The notes: generated by a model not told the origin, from the letters alone. Shown: positions 1 to 6,958, numbered from the stretch's first letter. The stretch is 20,160 nt of DNA from Candidatus Poseidoniia archaeon (GCA_029941645.1 JAPYSZ010000004.1:16243-36402); one strand, 5' to 3'. Numbers and translations are program-made.

Positions 1-1338
1 TATTTTCTCAATGATATGAAAGGTCAGACTCAGAATTTTACAGTATCATCTTTTACAGATTTACCCGATTTGCTTATTGAAGAATTGGTGGTACCACCCT
101 CTATTTCAGCAGGTCAGGAGGTGAGTGTAACTGCTAGAATAGTTAACGAGGGCCTTGGTCCAGCAAAACAATTTACTGTAGATTTCTACAGTGATGATGA
201 AATTTTCCAGTCAGTACCTTCATCTAATAGCTTAGATCCAGCTGAGGCGACTAATATTCAATCTACATGGGTTGCTGTTGAAGGAGTTCATACTTTAAGT
301 GCTGAAATAGTAGATATTAGTCCACAGGATGAGGATAATTCTAATCATGAGAATCAAGTGATTGTTCAAGTGGATGACTTTATTGATTCACAGAATCCTA
401 TGGTATTCATAACAGAACCTTATCAAAATGAGGTTGTATCTGGATTAGTTGTTGTCAAAGGAACTGCTAGTGATAACAATAACGTAGAAAGAGTAGAAGT
501 TCGAGTGGCTCCTAACAATTGGCAAAATGCTAATGGTTTTCAGAATTGGGCCTGGGCCTGGAATACTAGTCTGGATCTTAATGGCCGTTATACTTTGGAA
601 GCCCGTTCATTTGATGGTCAAAATTATTCAGTGATTTATTCTGTAAATGTCGAGGTTACAAATGATGGAGCTAATAGAAGACCTACAGCAAACCTGAAAT
701 CGAATTTGATGGAATTATATATTCTTGATAAAATAATATTTTCAGGTAATACTTCATCAGACGATTCTCAAGTAGTTAAGTATCAATTTAATTTTGGAGA
801 TTCTAAAGAGACTGATTGGATTACAGATTCGTGGATTGAGTATTATTATGAGGAAGCTGGAGAATATGAAGTGGCCTTGCAAGTGGAAGACGATGAAGGC
901 GTTCGTTCTTCCTCTTCTGATACAGTTTCTATAATAGTTAATGATAAGCCCGAAAATCATAACCCTATGGCTGTCATTCAATCTCCACAAACAGGAACTA
1001 CATATTTTAGTGATAAATTGGTTCAGTTTTCTTCTCAAGGCTCAATTGATACAGATGGTGATGAACTGTTGTTCACGTGGTCAAGTAGTTTAGATGGGGA
1101 ACTCTATACAACACCTAATTTCTTTGCTGAGAGTTTTCTGAGTGAAGGTGTTCATTTCATAACGCTCACGGCAGTTGATTCAGCTGGTGGCTCAGATTCT
1201 GTTTCTATACAGATTACAATGGTCCTACCTAATTCCGCTTCAGAGGACCCTATTTTACCCTCAATAGCTATGTTGTCTATAATAACAGTAATAGCATTGG
1301 TTTCAATATTTTATAGACATAAGTCTAATTTCCGCTAA
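1..1338 (+). CDS. Surface protein with CARDB, Ig-like and PKD domains, C-terminal anchor (5' end missing)
   Basis: The frame is open to the left edge and the first ATG (16) is not followed by a signal peptide, so this is probably the 3' part of a longer gene. Counting from the first visible codon, I see a CARDB-like adhesion domain (about 22-125), an Ig-like domain (about 133-220, with a tryptophan-rich NWAWAW strand), and two PKD-like domains (about 227-316 and 324-408, each with the GEYEV/GVHFI and DxxG pattern). A hydrophobic helix follows (about 417-437) and then a short basic tail (RHKSNFR). The protein should be exported and anchored with its bulk outside the cell; the ligand is unknown. 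No catalytic motif is visible. Its C-terminus (PS-I then helix then basic tail) resembles that of the large surface protein at 6966-12293. The last 14 bases overlap the convergent QueD-like gene. Confidence 0.85.
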   Translation, partial: YFLNDMKGQTQNFTVSSFTDLPDLLIEELVVPPSISAGQEVSVTARIVNEGLGPAKQFTVDFYSDDEIFQSVPSSNSLDPAEATNIQSTWVAVEGVHTLSAEIVDISPQDEDNSNHENQVIVQVDDFIDSQNPMVFITEPYQNEVVSGLVVVKGTASDNNNVERVEVRVAPNNWQNANGFQNWAWAWNTSLDLNGRYTLEARSFDGQNYSVIYSVNVEVTNDGANRRPTANLKSNLMELYILDKIIFSGNTSSDDSQVVKYQFNFGDSKETDWITDSWIEYYYEEAGEYEVALQVEDDEGVRSSSSDTVSIIVNDKPENHNPMAVIQSPQTGTTYFSDKLVQFSSQGSIDTDGDELLFTWSSSLDGELYTTPNFFAESFLSEGVHFITLTAVDSAGGSDSVSIQITMVLPNSASEDPILPSIAMLSIITVIALVSIFYRHKSNFR

Positions 1339-1684
1339 ATTCAACTCTTGACACTTCATTTTCCCACAATACTAATTTTGATAGTTCTTGAAAGTCTGGT
1401 TTTAATTTATTCCATATCCATTCTATAAGTATTTCACTAGTGGGGTTTTCTAATCCTACAATTTCGTTTAGATAGTGGTGATCAACTTGTTTCTTTATTG
1501 TCATAAATTTTCTTTCAATGTCATTGAAATCCATTACAAATCCGGTAGAATCATGAATATCACCTTCTACATGTATTTCCAATTTGAATGCTAATCCATA
1601 CAAGTTACTGCATGGATGATCTTTTGGAACCTTTGTAAGCTTGCGGGCAGATTCAAATCGGATTATTTGTACCAGATGATGCAT
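1325..1684 (-). CDS. queD: QueD-like (6-carboxytetrahydropterin synthase family) protein lacking the zinc histidines
   Basis: The 119-residue length and overall pattern match QueD, which converts dihydroneopterin triphosphate to 6-carboxytetrahydropterin on the way to preQ0 and archaeosine. Family hallmarks are kept: catalytic Cys25 (HPCSNL), Asp68-His69 in VDHHYLNE, LENPTSE (78-84) and Glu108 in the C-terminal WENEV strand. The zinc site is gone. The expected F-x-A-A-H-x-L reads FESARKL, so Arg14 replaces His. The expected HGH reads YGL, so Tyr29 and Leu31 replace both His. The codons are CGC, TAT and TTA. The frame is otherwise intact, so it does not look like a decaying pseudogene. It starts directly after the RNase Z-like stop (TAG-ATG, no gap), so it is probably co-transcribed and translationally coupled. 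It may have a changed metal site, a new reaction, or a non-catalytic role. Confidence 0.85.
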   Translation of the reverse strand: MHHLVQIIRFESARKLTKVPKDHPCSNLYGLAFKLEIHVEGDIHDSTGFVMDFNDIERKFMTIKKQVDHHYLNEIVGLENPTSEILIEWIWNKLKPDFQELSKLVLWENEVSRVEFSGN

Positions 1685-2461
1685 CTAAAGTACAATTACA
1701 TCCCTAGGTTCGGGTATAATCCATCTTCTTTGCTTATACTTTTTGAGAATGTCTGCCTTTTCTTTACGCAAATTTCGGTTCAAGTGAATAAGGGCCATCT
1801 TTTTTGGTCTGGCCATATCATCTAATCTTTCAAGTTGTTGAATTGAACAGTGGGTTTTTATTCCGATGTTTATGGTTTCGCCTTTTGGATTTGTAACAGT
1901 TCCATCCATTGTGTACGCGTCATGGACTAATAAATCCGAATTTGTATAAAGTTTAGATGCAGTTGGTGTAAACATGCCATCTCCAGAATAACAGAAAACT
2001 TTGGTCGGACTTCCAGCCTCTAATCTTAGGCCAAGATTTTGTACTGAATGTCTGGTGTTAACAACTCTTAGGTTCCAGTCATCCCATCGATGAGATCTCT
2101 GTAATTCTCTAAATCTTAGTGTAAATGGCAAGTGTGCAACCATACCGGGATAAGCGAATTCCATTAATCTTTCCACATTACGTTGTGCACCCACTGGTCC
2201 AAATAGATAGAAGGGCCTTGTACGTCCATCTTCTTCCATTCTTTTCATTAAGGCAGGTAAACCGAATACATGGTCTGCATGAAAATGTGATATGAATATT
2301 CCGTCAAGATAATCGGGTCTTTTTGATTGGTGCCATACTGATGGTGGTGCAGTTGCACCACAATCAACAAGCATTCTTCTTCCCGCAGCTTCTACTAGAA
2401 TACAGGTGTGAGTATAATCATTATCAAATGCTTCTCCCACTCCTAAAAAAGTTACTTTCAT
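1685..2461 (-). CDS. rnz: RNase Z-like metallo-beta-lactamase-fold hydrolase
   Basis: A 258-residue metallo-beta-lactamase protein. The metal-binding set is complete: HFHADH (His59, His61, Asp63, His64) followed by GLP, then His138 (NTRHS), Asp161 (YSGDG), His204 (KTHCS, at the place of the RNase Z HST motif) and His226 (ALIHLN). The HxHxDHxxGLP pattern and KxHxS point to the tRNase Z/ElaC branch, which cuts the 3' trailer from pre-tRNA. At 258 residues it is shorter than typical RNase Z (about 300), and the segment around 80-125 that would hold the flexible exosite arm is short, so another MBL phosphodiesterase remains possible. Its ATG overlaps the stop of the small ORF at 2458-2538 (ATGA), and the QueD-like gene follows without a gap. 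Substrate assignment is inference; the fold and metal site are clear. Confidence 0.8.
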   Translation of the reverse strand: MKVTFLGVGEAFDNDYTHTCILVEAAGRRMLVDCGATAPPSVWHQSKRPDYLDGIFISHFHADHVFGLPALMKRMEEDGRTRPFYLFGPVGAQRNVERLMEFAYPGMVAHLPFTLRFRELQRSHRWDDWNLRVVNTRHSVQNLGLRLEAGSPTKVFCYSGDGMFTPTASKLYTNSDLLVHDAYTMDGTVTNPKGETINIGIKTHCSIQQLERLDDMARPKKMALIHLNRNLRKEKADILKKYKQRRWIIPEPRDVIVL

Positions 2462-2538
2462 GCTTGATACTCCGCATGATACTTGCTATTTGCAATATTT
2501 GCTTTGTTTGTACGATTCAAATCGTTGTTCATTTTCAT
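2458..2538 (-). CDS. Small ORF (26 aa), SD-led and coupled to the RNase Z-like gene
   Basis: A 26-residue ORF starting MKMNNDLNRTNKANIANS and ending AEYQA. Support comes from context: an AAGGTG Shine-Dalgarno sequence lies exactly 7 nt upstream, the same sequence and spacing as in front of the large surface protein. Its TGA overlaps the ATG of the RNase Z-like gene as ATGA, the standard arrangement for translational coupling. The peptide is polar and rich in Asn, Lys and Ala, with no hydrophobic segment and no domain I recognise. It could be a leader peptide that delivers ribosomes to the downstream start, or a true small protein. A second in-frame ATG two codons in (2532) would have worse SD spacing. 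Confidence 0.5.
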   Translation of the reverse strand: MKMNNDLNRTNKANIANSKYHAEYQA

Positions 2539-2545
2539 TGTTTTT

Positions 2546-2551
2546 CACCTT
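2546..2551 (-). promoter_or_regulatory. Shine-Dalgarno AAGGTG of the small ORF
   Basis: AAGGTG read on the minus strand, 7 nt before the ATG at 2538. It matches the 3' end of archaeal 16S rRNA (anti-SD CCUCC region) and decides the start of the small ORF. A short hairpin (GCAGA arms, 2564-2580) lies just upstream in the presumed leader. Confidence 0.55.
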
Positions 2552-2609
2552 TACAAGTACATAGCAGAATGAAAATCTGCATAAATTGTATTCTTCGCAC
2601 AAACCCCAA

Positions 2610-2620
2610 TTATATAAAAC
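2610..2620 (-). promoter_or_regulatory. TATA box of the small ORF - RNase Z-like - QueD-like unit
   Basis: Minus-strand GTTTTATATAA is a good archaeal TATA element. It lies about 75 nt upstream of the small-ORF ATG, which predicts a transcription start near 2588 and a 5' leader of about 50 nt, in keeping with SD-led rather than leaderless translation. It sits just after the terminator of the preceding operon. Confidence 0.55.
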
Positions 2621-2642
2621 TAAGCAGTAAGCTTTATGAAAC

Positions 2643-2689
2643 ACCTAGAAAAAAACGTCATTTATGACGTCTTCTAAAGCTTTCTAGGT
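2643..2689 (-). terminator. Hairpin plus T7 terminator after the KH-protein gene
   Basis: On the minus strand, a 6-bp stem (ACGTCA/TGACGT, 2655-2670) spans the stop codon and is followed by seven Ts (2655-2649). A wider inverted repeat (ACCTAGAAA at 2643-2651, TTTCTAGGT at 2681-2689) encloses it. This would end the aIF1A - Rio1 - KH transcript just before the next promoter. Confidence 0.55.
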
Positions 2690-3179
2690 ATTTGTAAACG
2701 GATCCATGTTCTGATCCGGCAAGAACCATAGAAATTGCAACTTTTGCAGCTTCAAACCCGTCTAAATCAGAAATTATGGATACTGTGTGACCTTGTATAG
2801 CTAAATCACATCCAGTCATCTCTTCTATAATTTCCCTAGTCTTGCCCGATCTTCCAATCAATCGCCCTCTTATGGTTGCTAATCTTTTCTTTGAACGCCC
2901 TACATAGTCTCTGATATCAACTATTTCTAAATAATAATCCATTTCTAATAATTGGAATGCTTTTTCGGGATTAAATCCTCTTCCAATGGCCTTTGCAGCA
3001 CTTATTAATTGTAGATTCATTAGTGGGTCAGTTTCATTTTTTGAAGTAATTTCTATTATTCCTTCATTTGAATCTATGCTAATTTCGCAGCCACTTAATT
3101 CTTCTATTCTTTTCTTTGTTTCACCTTTTGGTCCAATTATAGCACCTACTCTAGACAGTGGAACTTTTAGATAATCCAT
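2658..3179 (-). CDS. dim2: Double-KH RNA-binding protein, Dim2/Pno1 family
   Basis: Archaeal homologue of Dim2/Pno1, which binds the 3' region of pre-16S rRNA and assists small-subunit maturation. Two KH domains are visible, with GxxG loops at residues 16-19 (IGPKG) and 109-112 (IGRSG), plus the linking IGRGFNPEKAF segment and the C-terminal GSEHGSVYKYL helix. The length of 173 residues is normal. I chose the ATG at 3179 because it overlaps the Rio1 stop by one base (TAATG) and begins right at the first KH strand. A start 15 codons upstream (3224) would lie inside rio1 and add nothing conserved. It is the third gene of the aIF1A - Rio1 - KH unit; Rio kinase and Dim2 act together in 40S maturation in eukaryotes, so the linkage is functional. 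Confidence 0.88.
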   Translation of the reverse strand: MDYLKVPLSRVGAIIGPKGETKKRIEELSGCEISIDSNEGIIEITSKNETDPLMNLQLISAAKAIGRGFNPEKAFQLLEMDYYLEIVDIRDYVGRSKKRLATIRGRLIGRSGKTREIIEEMTGCDLAIQGHTVSIISDLDGFEAAKVAISMVLAGSEHGSVYKYLESFRRRHK

Positions 3180-3916
3180 TATTTCAAATCCTCTAGCTTC
3201 AATTCTCGGATATATTTTTTCCAATATTTGTGCATATTATTCATGTCTCTCCTGTGCAATTCGTCATACAAGGGATGTTCTTTAGGAACCGCTTGTCCTA
3301 CATCTATAATGCATGGTTTTTCTCTAATATTTAATATATTATATTCACTAAGGTCACCATGACTTATACCTGCTGACCGATAGGCTTTGATTGAATCTAG
3401 AATTAAACCTAAAAAAGTTTCAGGTTCCTCAGGAGTTAGTTCTTTAATTGTAGGATAGGGGCGAAATCTCCAACCCATGTATTGCATTACGACTATATTT
3501 TTGTGAACATGAAAAGGTTCAGGTACTTTAGCGCCACTGGCTCTCATTGAGTGTAGATTCTTATATTCTTTTTGAGCCCATGTAAAGACTCTTTCTCTAG
3601 GATTGTTTCCAACACTTTTGAACCTTGGATCTCCACTTATATATTTTTCTAATTTGCGGAATGTAGCCGTATTTTGTCTATATATTTTTACAGCTCTGTT
3701 TCTTCCATCTAAAGTTTTTGCTCTAAACAAATTAGCTTCCTTGCCAGTTGCGATTATATTTTCCAAGGTAGAAATCACACCTCTGTGGAATAATTGTTGA
3801 ATATTCTTTAAGGTTGATTCATCAAATACATCATCTACTGTTTTCCGACCATCTTTATCTCTTGAACGAATTAAATTACCAGCATTCCAGTCCAAACTTT
3901 CTATGTTTGTACGCAT
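3179..3916 (-). CDS. rio1: Rio1-type atypical serine/threonine kinase
   Basis: RIO-family ATPase/kinase for late 30S ribosome maturation. In this 245-residue protein I see the nucleotide loop ATGKEANLF (57-64), the ATP lysine in AVKIYR (Lys77), the WAQKEYKNL helix, the catalytic loop HGDLSEYN (186-193, Asp188 and Asn193) and the metal-binding Asp205 in IIDVGQ. IDVGQ and the KEHP segment after it favour Rio1 over Rio2; no N-terminal winged helix is present, which also excludes Rio2. Start: ATG at 3916, two bases after the aIF1A stop. A TTG two codons earlier (3922) would overlap that stop (TTGA) and is a possible alternative. The loop has ATG where Rio1 more often has STG. Confidence 0.9.
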   Translation of the reverse strand: MRTNIESLDWNAGNLIRSRDKDGRKTVDDVFDESTLKNIQQLFHRGVISTLENIIATGKEANLFRAKTLDGRNRAVKIYRQNTATFRKLEKYISGDPRFKSVGNNPRERVFTWAQKEYKNLHSMRASGAKVPEPFHVHKNIVVMQYMGWRFRPYPTIKELTPEEPETFLGLILDSIKAYRSAGISHGDLSEYNILNIREKPCIIDVGQAVPKEHPLYDELHRRDMNNMHKYWKKYIRELKLEDLK

Positions 3917-3918
3917 TA

Positions 3919-4377
3919 TCAATAAATATCTAATATTTCAGGTATCTTTCCCGAGCGCTTGAGATTTGAGGTTTGGGTGGGAGTATATCTAAATTTAACA
4001 TCAGCTTTACTATCTTGAAATGACCAAGGTACTACTATCAATAAATCATTTTCTCGAACCCACATTCTTCTTCTTAGCTTACCTGGGATTCTTCCCATTC
4101 TTCTCTCTCCATCTTCACAAATTAATTGTAATCGTGATCCACCTTGAAAAGTTTCAGCTACAGCGAACATTTCACCCTTAGGTTTATAGGGTAAAGTTAC
4201 TCTTAGATTAGTTTCATCCACTTGCTTGCCATATTTCTTTCCGTATTTTCCTTTTTTCCCCTTCTTCGTCTTTTTTGGTTTAGGTTTCACAACTTTTTCT
4301 TCTGATTTCTTTTCTTCTTGAGAATCAGTCTTTTCTTCAGACTTTTCTTTCAATGGTTCATCTTTTGTTGCTGTCAC
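3919..4377 (-). CDS. eif1A: Translation initiation factor aIF1A with charged N-terminal extension
   Basis: aIF1A (S1-like OB fold) binds the 30S A site during initiation and promotes subunit joining and scanning-type start selection. The OB fold covers about residues 57-140: RVTLP, the GGSRLQL strand, the signature GRIPGKLRRRMWVRENDLLIV (95-115), PWSFQD and RYTP. Ahead of it is an unusual extension of about 55 residues made almost only of Lys, Glu, Gly and Pro, first Glu/Lys-mixed, then purely basic (KPKPKKTKKGKKGKYGKKYGK). The start is GTG at 4377; no ATG occurs before residue 70, and a TATA box about 25 nt upstream fits a leaderless mRNA starting at this GTG. It is the first gene of the ribosome-assembly unit. 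Confidence 0.9.
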   Translation of the reverse strand: MTATKDEPLKEKSEEKTDSQEEKKSEEKVVKPKPKKTKKGKKGKYGKKYGKQVDETNLRVTLPYKPKGEMFAVAETFQGGSRLQLICEDGERRMGRIPGKLRRRMWVRENDLLIVVPWSFQDSKADVKFRYTPTQTSNLKRSGKIPEILDIY

Positions 4378-4397
4378 GTAAACGTTCTAAACGGTTG

Positions 4398-4406
4398 CCA
4401 TATAAG
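4398..4406 (-). promoter_or_regulatory. TATA box of the aIF1A operon
   Basis: Minus-strand CTTATATGG, centred about 25 nt before the GTG at 4377, so transcription would begin at or next to the start codon (leaderless). The divergent gcvT gene begins at 4451; for it only a weak CTTATGG-like element around 4422-4428 is visible at the matching distance. Confidence 0.6.
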
Positions 4407-4450
4407 ATTGCCGCCCTAGCCCTTATGGCACCCTTCCCACTTTAACTACA

Positions 4451-5485
4451 ATGACTTCTCGTAGGACTCCACTTTTTAGTCATCACAAGGAATTAGGGGC
4501 GAAAATAGTTGATTTTGCAGGATGGGAGATGCCAATACAGTACACTAGCATATTATCTGAGCATAAAGCAGTTAGAGATGGTGCCGGAATATTTGATGTT
4601 TCGCATATGGGTCAAATATTTGTCAAAGGACCTGAGACTATAGATTTTCTTTCCTATGTAACAACTTGGGATATGAATCGACAGAAGAAGGGTGATTGTC
4701 GTTATTGTCATATTTTAGATGAGAGAGGGTGCATTATTGATGATACAATTGTTTATACTATTTCTGAAGATAGTTATATGTTGATTCCCAATGCATCAAA
4801 AATCAGCAAAGTTTTTGATTGGCTTTCAAAAAATTCAGAAAAATTTGAGGTATCATTAGAGAATTTATCCGATGAATATTTTTGCTTAGCACTTCAAGGT
4901 CCTGATTCTTCTCGATTATTGGGACAACATCTCAATACCTCAGTTGGTTCTTTCCAACTTGTAAAAATAGGAGACACAATTATTAGCGGTACAGGATATA
5001 CTGGAGAAAAAGGCTGTGAGATTATAGGCCCTCTTAGTGAGGTTGTTAATCATTGGGAGTCCTTAGTTGAGATGGGTGCAATACCTATTGGATTGGGTGC
5101 AAGAGACACCCTTAGATTGGAAAAAGGTTATCTATTGTCAGGCCAAGATTTTGATGGAAATCAAACAACACTTGAAGCTGATTATTCGTGGGTTATTGAT
5201 TGGAACCATGACTTTATTGGTAAAGAAGCATTAATGGATTTCCAGAAAAAAAGATACCCTAAATTAAGAGGCATACTGATAGAGGATAGGGGAATAATTA
5301 GACCAGGTAATTTAGTTTTTAATAATGGCAGTAAAATTTCATCGTTAACTAGTGGATCTTTGTCTCCATCACTTAGAAAAGGCATAGGATTGGCTTATCT
5401 TGATTTGGATATTGGTACTCCAATAACTGTAGAGGTGCGCGGTAACCACTTAAATGGGCGTGTGGTGAGAATGCCATTCCTATGA
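4451..5485 (+). CDS. gcvT: Glycine cleavage system T protein (aminomethyltransferase)
   Basis: T protein takes the aminomethyl group from the H-protein lipoyl arm, releases ammonia and makes methylenetetrahydrofolate. At 344 residues it is slightly short but complete. Visible marks: TPLFSHHKELGAK, the DFAGWEMPIQY segment (21-31), GIFDVSHMGQ (46-55), the catalytic aspartate in GCIIDDTIVY (Asp97/98), TGYTGEKGCEI in the middle, GLGARDTLRLEKGY for folate binding, and a C-terminal beta-barrel ending GRVVRMPFL. The usual Arg of the T-R-T/S-GYTGE stretch is Gly here (SGTGYTGE). It is the first of three overlapping genes; its TGA overlaps the gcvH ATG (ATGA). The P protein and lipoamide dehydrogenase are not in the window. 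Confidence 0.93.
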   Translation: MTSRRTPLFSHHKELGAKIVDFAGWEMPIQYTSILSEHKAVRDGAGIFDVSHMGQIFVKGPETIDFLSYVTTWDMNRQKKGDCRYCHILDERGCIIDDTIVYTISEDSYMLIPNASKISKVFDWLSKNSEKFEVSLENLSDEYFCLALQGPDSSRLLGQHLNTSVGSFQLVKIGDTIISGTGYTGEKGCEIIGPLSEVVNHWESLVEMGAIPIGLGARDTLRLEKGYLLSGQDFDGNQTTLEADYSWVIDWNHDFIGKEALMDFQKKRYPKLRGILIEDRGIIRPGNLVFNNGSKISSLTSGSLSPSLRKGIGLAYLDLDIGTPITVEVRGNHLNGRVVRMPFL

Positions 5486-5859
5486 GTGAAGTTCCTGACA
5501 ATCTGTCGTATACTAAAGAGCACGAATGGCTTAGCCTTGATGATGATGGGAATGTAAAAGTTGGGATAACAGACCATGCACAAGACGCACTTTCAGACGT
5601 TGTTTTTGTGGAATTACCTGAAGTTGGTTCTTCGTTTTCTAAAGGAGATTCTATGGCTATTGCTGAATCTGTTAAAGCTGCAAGTGATATTTATGCTCCT
5701 GTTTCAGGTAAAATTATTTCAGTTAATACTAAGCTTGAAGAGTCTCCTGAATTGATAAATGAGTCGCCATATGATTTTGGTTGGATGGCAACTATTGAAC
5801 CAACCGAAGAGTTAGAGGATTTGTTAAATTCAGATTCTTATCGAGAATTAATTGCTTAA
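5482..5859 (+). CDS. gcvH: Glycine cleavage system H protein (lipoyl carrier)
   Basis: A 125-residue lipoyl-domain carrier that shuttles the aminomethyl group between P, T and L proteins. The lipoylation lysine is Lys65 in AESVKAASDIYAPVSG, the canonical ESVKA context. YTKEHEWL at the N-terminus and the acidic YDFGWMATIEP near the C-terminus are family hallmarks, and the length is standard. The ATG overlaps the gcvT stop by four bases, so synthesis of the two is coupled. The stop overlaps the start of the downstream trm5 gene. Confidence 0.95.
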   Translation: MSEVPDNLSYTKEHEWLSLDDDGNVKVGITDHAQDALSDVVFVELPEVGSSFSKGDSMAIAESVKAASDIYAPVSGKIISVNTKLEESPELINESPYDFGWMATIEPTEELEDLLNSDSYRELIA

Positions 5860-6847
5860 GCATCTCAAAGTTCCTGAAAATGAGGCTCAAGAGACTAAAG
5901 CTTTTTTGGAGGATTGCAAGGCATTAAACAATAGTTTTTTACCAATAAAAGAGGATGGTTATGTTTTATGGCCACTAAATTTTGAAGTTGAAGGTGAAAT
6001 CATTGAATGTACTGGTTTGCAGTCTAAGAGAGTTTCTAGAGATTATAGATTAAAATTACCACCTAAAATTAGGGAAATTGCACCTAGGGCATTTGATATA
6101 TTTGGAAATATAGCAATTATTAAATTATCAGATGAGTCATTTGAGTACTCTAAGATAATTGCCAAATCTTTATTGGCAAGTAATCCTAATATTGATAGGG
6201 TAGCTTTAGATTTAGGAGTTAAGGGTGAATATAGAGTAAGAAAGCTAGAAATGATTGAAGGCGAATCAGATTTTGTTTCGATTCATAAAGAAAATGGGTT
6301 TGAGTTTGAATTAGATATATCTAAGGTTTATTTTTCACCACGTTTAGCTAGGGAAAGAAAAAGAGTTTATGATATGTCTATGGATGGAGAGCAGGTTTTG
6401 GACGCATTTGCCGGTGCATCACCATTTTCTGTAGCTTTAGCATCAAAGGGCTGTAATATTACAGCAATTGATTCAAATCCTCAGGCTGAAATATGGTCAA
6501 ATAATAATTTCCAATTGAATGGTGTTTCAGAGTCTAATTACACTTTTATTTGTTCTAAAATCGAGGATCTCGTATCTGATTTACCAGATTATGATAGAAT
6601 ATTAATGAATAATCCTACGAATTCTTTACCATACTTGAAACCATTGAGTGATAAATTAAAGTCTGGAGGGGTTATTCATTTGTATAATATAATTGATAAG
6701 AGCGTAAAATTTGAGATTCAGGATTTTCTTGGTTCTGAGTTTGAATGTGTGTTTGAAAGAGAAGTACATCCGTACTCGCCTCAGAGTTCTTTGAAGGTTT
6801 TTGATATACTCAAGTCTTTCACTAATGTCCAAAGCACAAACCAGTAA
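5852..6847 (+). CDS. trm5: Trm5-family tRNA (guanine-N1)-methyltransferase
   Basis: Class-I SAM methyltransferase of the Trm5/TYW2 family, expected to make m1G37 in tRNA or a wyosine intermediate. The 331 residues show the linker motif FDIFGNIAIIKL (81-92), the RVRKLEMIEGE segment, the VYFSPRLARER signature (159-169), the SAM loop DAFAGASPFS (184-193), an acidic IDSNP strand end (206-210) and the active-site motif DRILMNNPTNS (248-258), where the family more often has NLP or NPPY. Asn and Pro are kept. The start is TTG at 5852, overlapping the gcvH stop by 8 nt; no nearby ATG exists. The pairing with gcvTH is unusual; both branches use one-carbon chemistry, but a functional link is only a guess. 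A TYW2-type role cannot be excluded. Confidence 0.85.
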   Translation: MLKHLKVPENEAQETKAFLEDCKALNNSFLPIKEDGYVLWPLNFEVEGEIIECTGLQSKRVSRDYRLKLPPKIREIAPRAFDIFGNIAIIKLSDESFEYSKIIAKSLLASNPNIDRVALDLGVKGEYRVRKLEMIEGESDFVSIHKENGFEFELDISKVYFSPRLARERKRVYDMSMDGEQVLDAFAGASPFSVALASKGCNITAIDSNPQAEIWSNNNFQLNGVSESNYTFICSKIEDLVSDLPDYDRILMNNPTNSLPYLKPLSDKLKSGGVIHLYNIIDKSVKFEIQDFLGSEFECVFEREVHPYSPQSSLKVFDILKSFTNVQSTNQ

Positions 6848-6875
6848 GTTTTTATATTAGTTTATAAAAAACTGG
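6841..6875 (+). terminator. Hairpin and T-run after trm5
   Basis: CCAGT and ACTGG end an imperfect stem whose inner part pairs TTTTTATA with TATAAAAA, with a 3-nt bulge; the stem begins within the last codons of trm5. T5 tracts lie inside it. It likely ends the gcvT - gcvH - trm5 transcript. Confidence 0.5.
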
Positions 6876-6952
6876 GATTCCTTTTATTAAGACCTTGTCA
6901 ATGATGGTAAACCGTTTCTATTTTGGTAGTTACGGTATTAGGACAAAACACG

Positions 6953-6958
6953 AAGGTG
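6953..6958 (+). promoter_or_regulatory. Shine-Dalgarno AAGGTG of the large surface protein
   Basis: AAGGTG exactly 7 nt before the ATG at 6966. It fixes this start ahead of the inner ATG at codon 15 and implies a 5' leader; a weak TATA-like TTTTATTAA is present near 6882-6890. Most other first genes in the window look leaderless, so this mRNA is translated in a different mode. Confidence 0.6.

Noticed and set aside
757..1038. 93-codon minus-strand ORF inside the PKD domains
   Set aside because: It is antisense to well-formed PKD repeats, with no recognisable motif and no promoter or SD.
1325..1684. QueD-like gene as a pseudogene
   Set aside because: Full length, no frameshift, other catalytic residues and long conserved blocks retained; only the zinc ligands differ.
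2512..2525. ACGAT-TCAA-ATCGT resembling a tRNA T-arm
   Set aside because: There is no acceptor stem, D-arm or anticodon arm around it; it lies within the small ORF and is a chance short hairpin.
3180..3224. Longer start for the KH protein inside rio1
   Set aside because: The TAATG overlap at 3179 gives a start directly at the KH domain; the extra 15 residues show nothing conserved.
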